From Arthonia radiata (Eukaryota > Ascomycota > Arthoniomycetes > Arthoniales > Arthoniaceae): 64,000 nt of DNA. Below are positions 63,453 through 64,000 of the stretch, piece by piece. The position numbers and the translations under genes are program-made. Positions within the stretch are counted from its first letter, which is position 1, and every line of letters starts with the position of its first letter. The notes under the pieces were generated by a model. That model was not told the DNA's origin, did no database searches, and saw nothing but the letters and a program-made list of their open reading frames with translations. The stretch lies in contig PSQN01000006.1 in assembly GCA_002989075.1 (NCBI GenBank), forward strand, positions 1,749,018 through 1,813,017. Reading direction: 5' to 3'.

Positions 63453-64000
63453 CTACCGCTCATCCCTCTCAGGTGACCGCCTTCTCCGAGGCGGCGTCCG
63501 AGACGAGGACCGTGACCTCGAGCTCGTATATCTCCGTCTGCGCGGTGGCGGCGATCTACGCGGTGATGGCGATCTTCGGCGTGGTGGCGACCTGCGGCGC
63601 GGTGGCGAATGCCTGTGAGAACGTGAAGGCCTGTCGCCATGACCACGAGGGACATACGAATCGAAAAGCTCAGAGCCGCGCTGCCGCTGATCAGCATAGT
63701 CGCGACGGCGCGGGGAGCGGGAGCGAGAGCGAGAGTGATGGCGAGGCTTGCGCCTGTGGTCATCCGAGTCCCTATCCCTTTCTCTATCCCGTTCCCTATC
63801 ACGCTCACGATCTCGATCTCGACTTCGGTCGCGGTCGCGATCTCGCCGGTAGTCGTCATCGCGGTGGCGGTGAGCCCGTTCGCGCCGCCGTATATCGTCG
63901 ACGCGCTGTTCGCGCTCGTCCAGCTCGCGCTCTGTGCGTTGCGAGGTTTCTGTGGCTTTCTTCTTTTGCTCCTGTTTCTCAATTAGCGAGACGTGCGAAT
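63453..64000 (-). CDS. RS/RD/RE-rich C-terminus of a probable splicing-associated protein (partial)
   Basis: The minus-strand frame is open from the window edge to a TAG at 63455-63453, so the N-terminus lies outside. It reads SHVSLIEKQEQKKKATE, then a basic-acidic stretch (REQRVDDIRRRERAHRHRD). Next are long RD/RE alternations (DRDRDRSRDRDRERDRER), then RS and SPPRRRSP motifs, ending RRRRSPERDER. Such tails occur in SR-related splicing factors and U1 snRNP-associated proteins, are phosphorylated by SRPK-type kinases and direct nuclear-speckle targeting. The family cannot be named without the N-terminal domain. There is no ATG in the visible part, consistent with an internal start outside the window. 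Confidence 0.75.
   Translation of the reverse strand, partial: SHVSLIEKQEQKKKATETSQRTERELDEREQRVDDIRRRERAHRHRDDDYRRDRDRDRSRDRDRERDRERDRERDRDSDDHRRKPRHHSRSRSRSPRRRDYADQRQRGSELFDSYVPRGHGDRPSRSHRHSPPRRRSPPRRRSPSPRRSPPPRRRRYTSSRSRSSSRTPPRRRRSPERDER

Noticed and set aside
63341-63982. 213-codon minus-strand frame with an ATG-like start
   Set aside because: The adjacent frame encodes regular RD/RE/RS dipeptides, while this one gives compositionally odd Thr/Ala/His text.

Overview
This window looks like a piece of a filamentous ascomycete (Pezizomycotina) chromosome. Genes carry short introns (about 48-73 bp) with GT or GC donors, CTNAC-like branch sites and AG acceptors. Fungal-specific families are present: HET, NACHT-WD40, esterase-NACHT-ankyrin, WSC and DUF3435. 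An 11 kb block (about 15.69-26.80 kb) is AT-rich and TpA-rich, with C-to-T/G-to-A decay typical of repeat-induced point mutation (RIP). A Dothideomycetes-type fungus is plausible, but the species cannot be read from the sequence.

Layout. The left edge holds the N-terminal part of a tRNA-dihydrouridine synthase 2 (minus strand, cut by the window), then an SRPK-like kinase with a disrupted 3' end, an F-box protein, and a large NACHT-WD40 NLR (8.2-12.7 kb). Next is the RIP block: a decayed DUF3435 tyrosine-recombinase gene split by an 8,010 bp Ty3/Gypsy chromodomain retrotransposon, with matching 196 bp LTRs and a 5 bp target duplication. To its right are a HET-domain gene (27.5-29.9 kb), a damaged esterase-NACHT-ankyrin NLR (36.2-32.0 kb, minus), an AT-hook gene, and a second DUF3435 recombinase (42.7-40.3 kb, minus) carrying one frameshift and one nonsense codon.

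From about 44 kb the content is more ordinary: a 2-oxoglutarate/Fe(II) oxygenase with an 18 nt microexon, a giant serine-rich WSC-domain wall protein (46.5-55.4 kb), an MFS anion:cation symporter-type permease, a 133 bp MITE, a decayed unknown gene, a small acidic protein, and at the right edge the RS/RD/RE-rich C-terminus of a probable splicing-related protein.

Interpretation. The region from about 8 to 43 kb combines three non-self-recognition genes (two NLRs and one HET) with two DUF3435 recombinases and nested RIP-mutated elements. DUF3435 proteins are the captain recombinases of Starship giant transposons, and Starships often carry NLR cargo. The window may therefore hold part or a remnant of a Starship-like island. 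No element boundary was identified, so this stays an inference. Introns and joins were worked out by eye from frame, phase and splice motifs.
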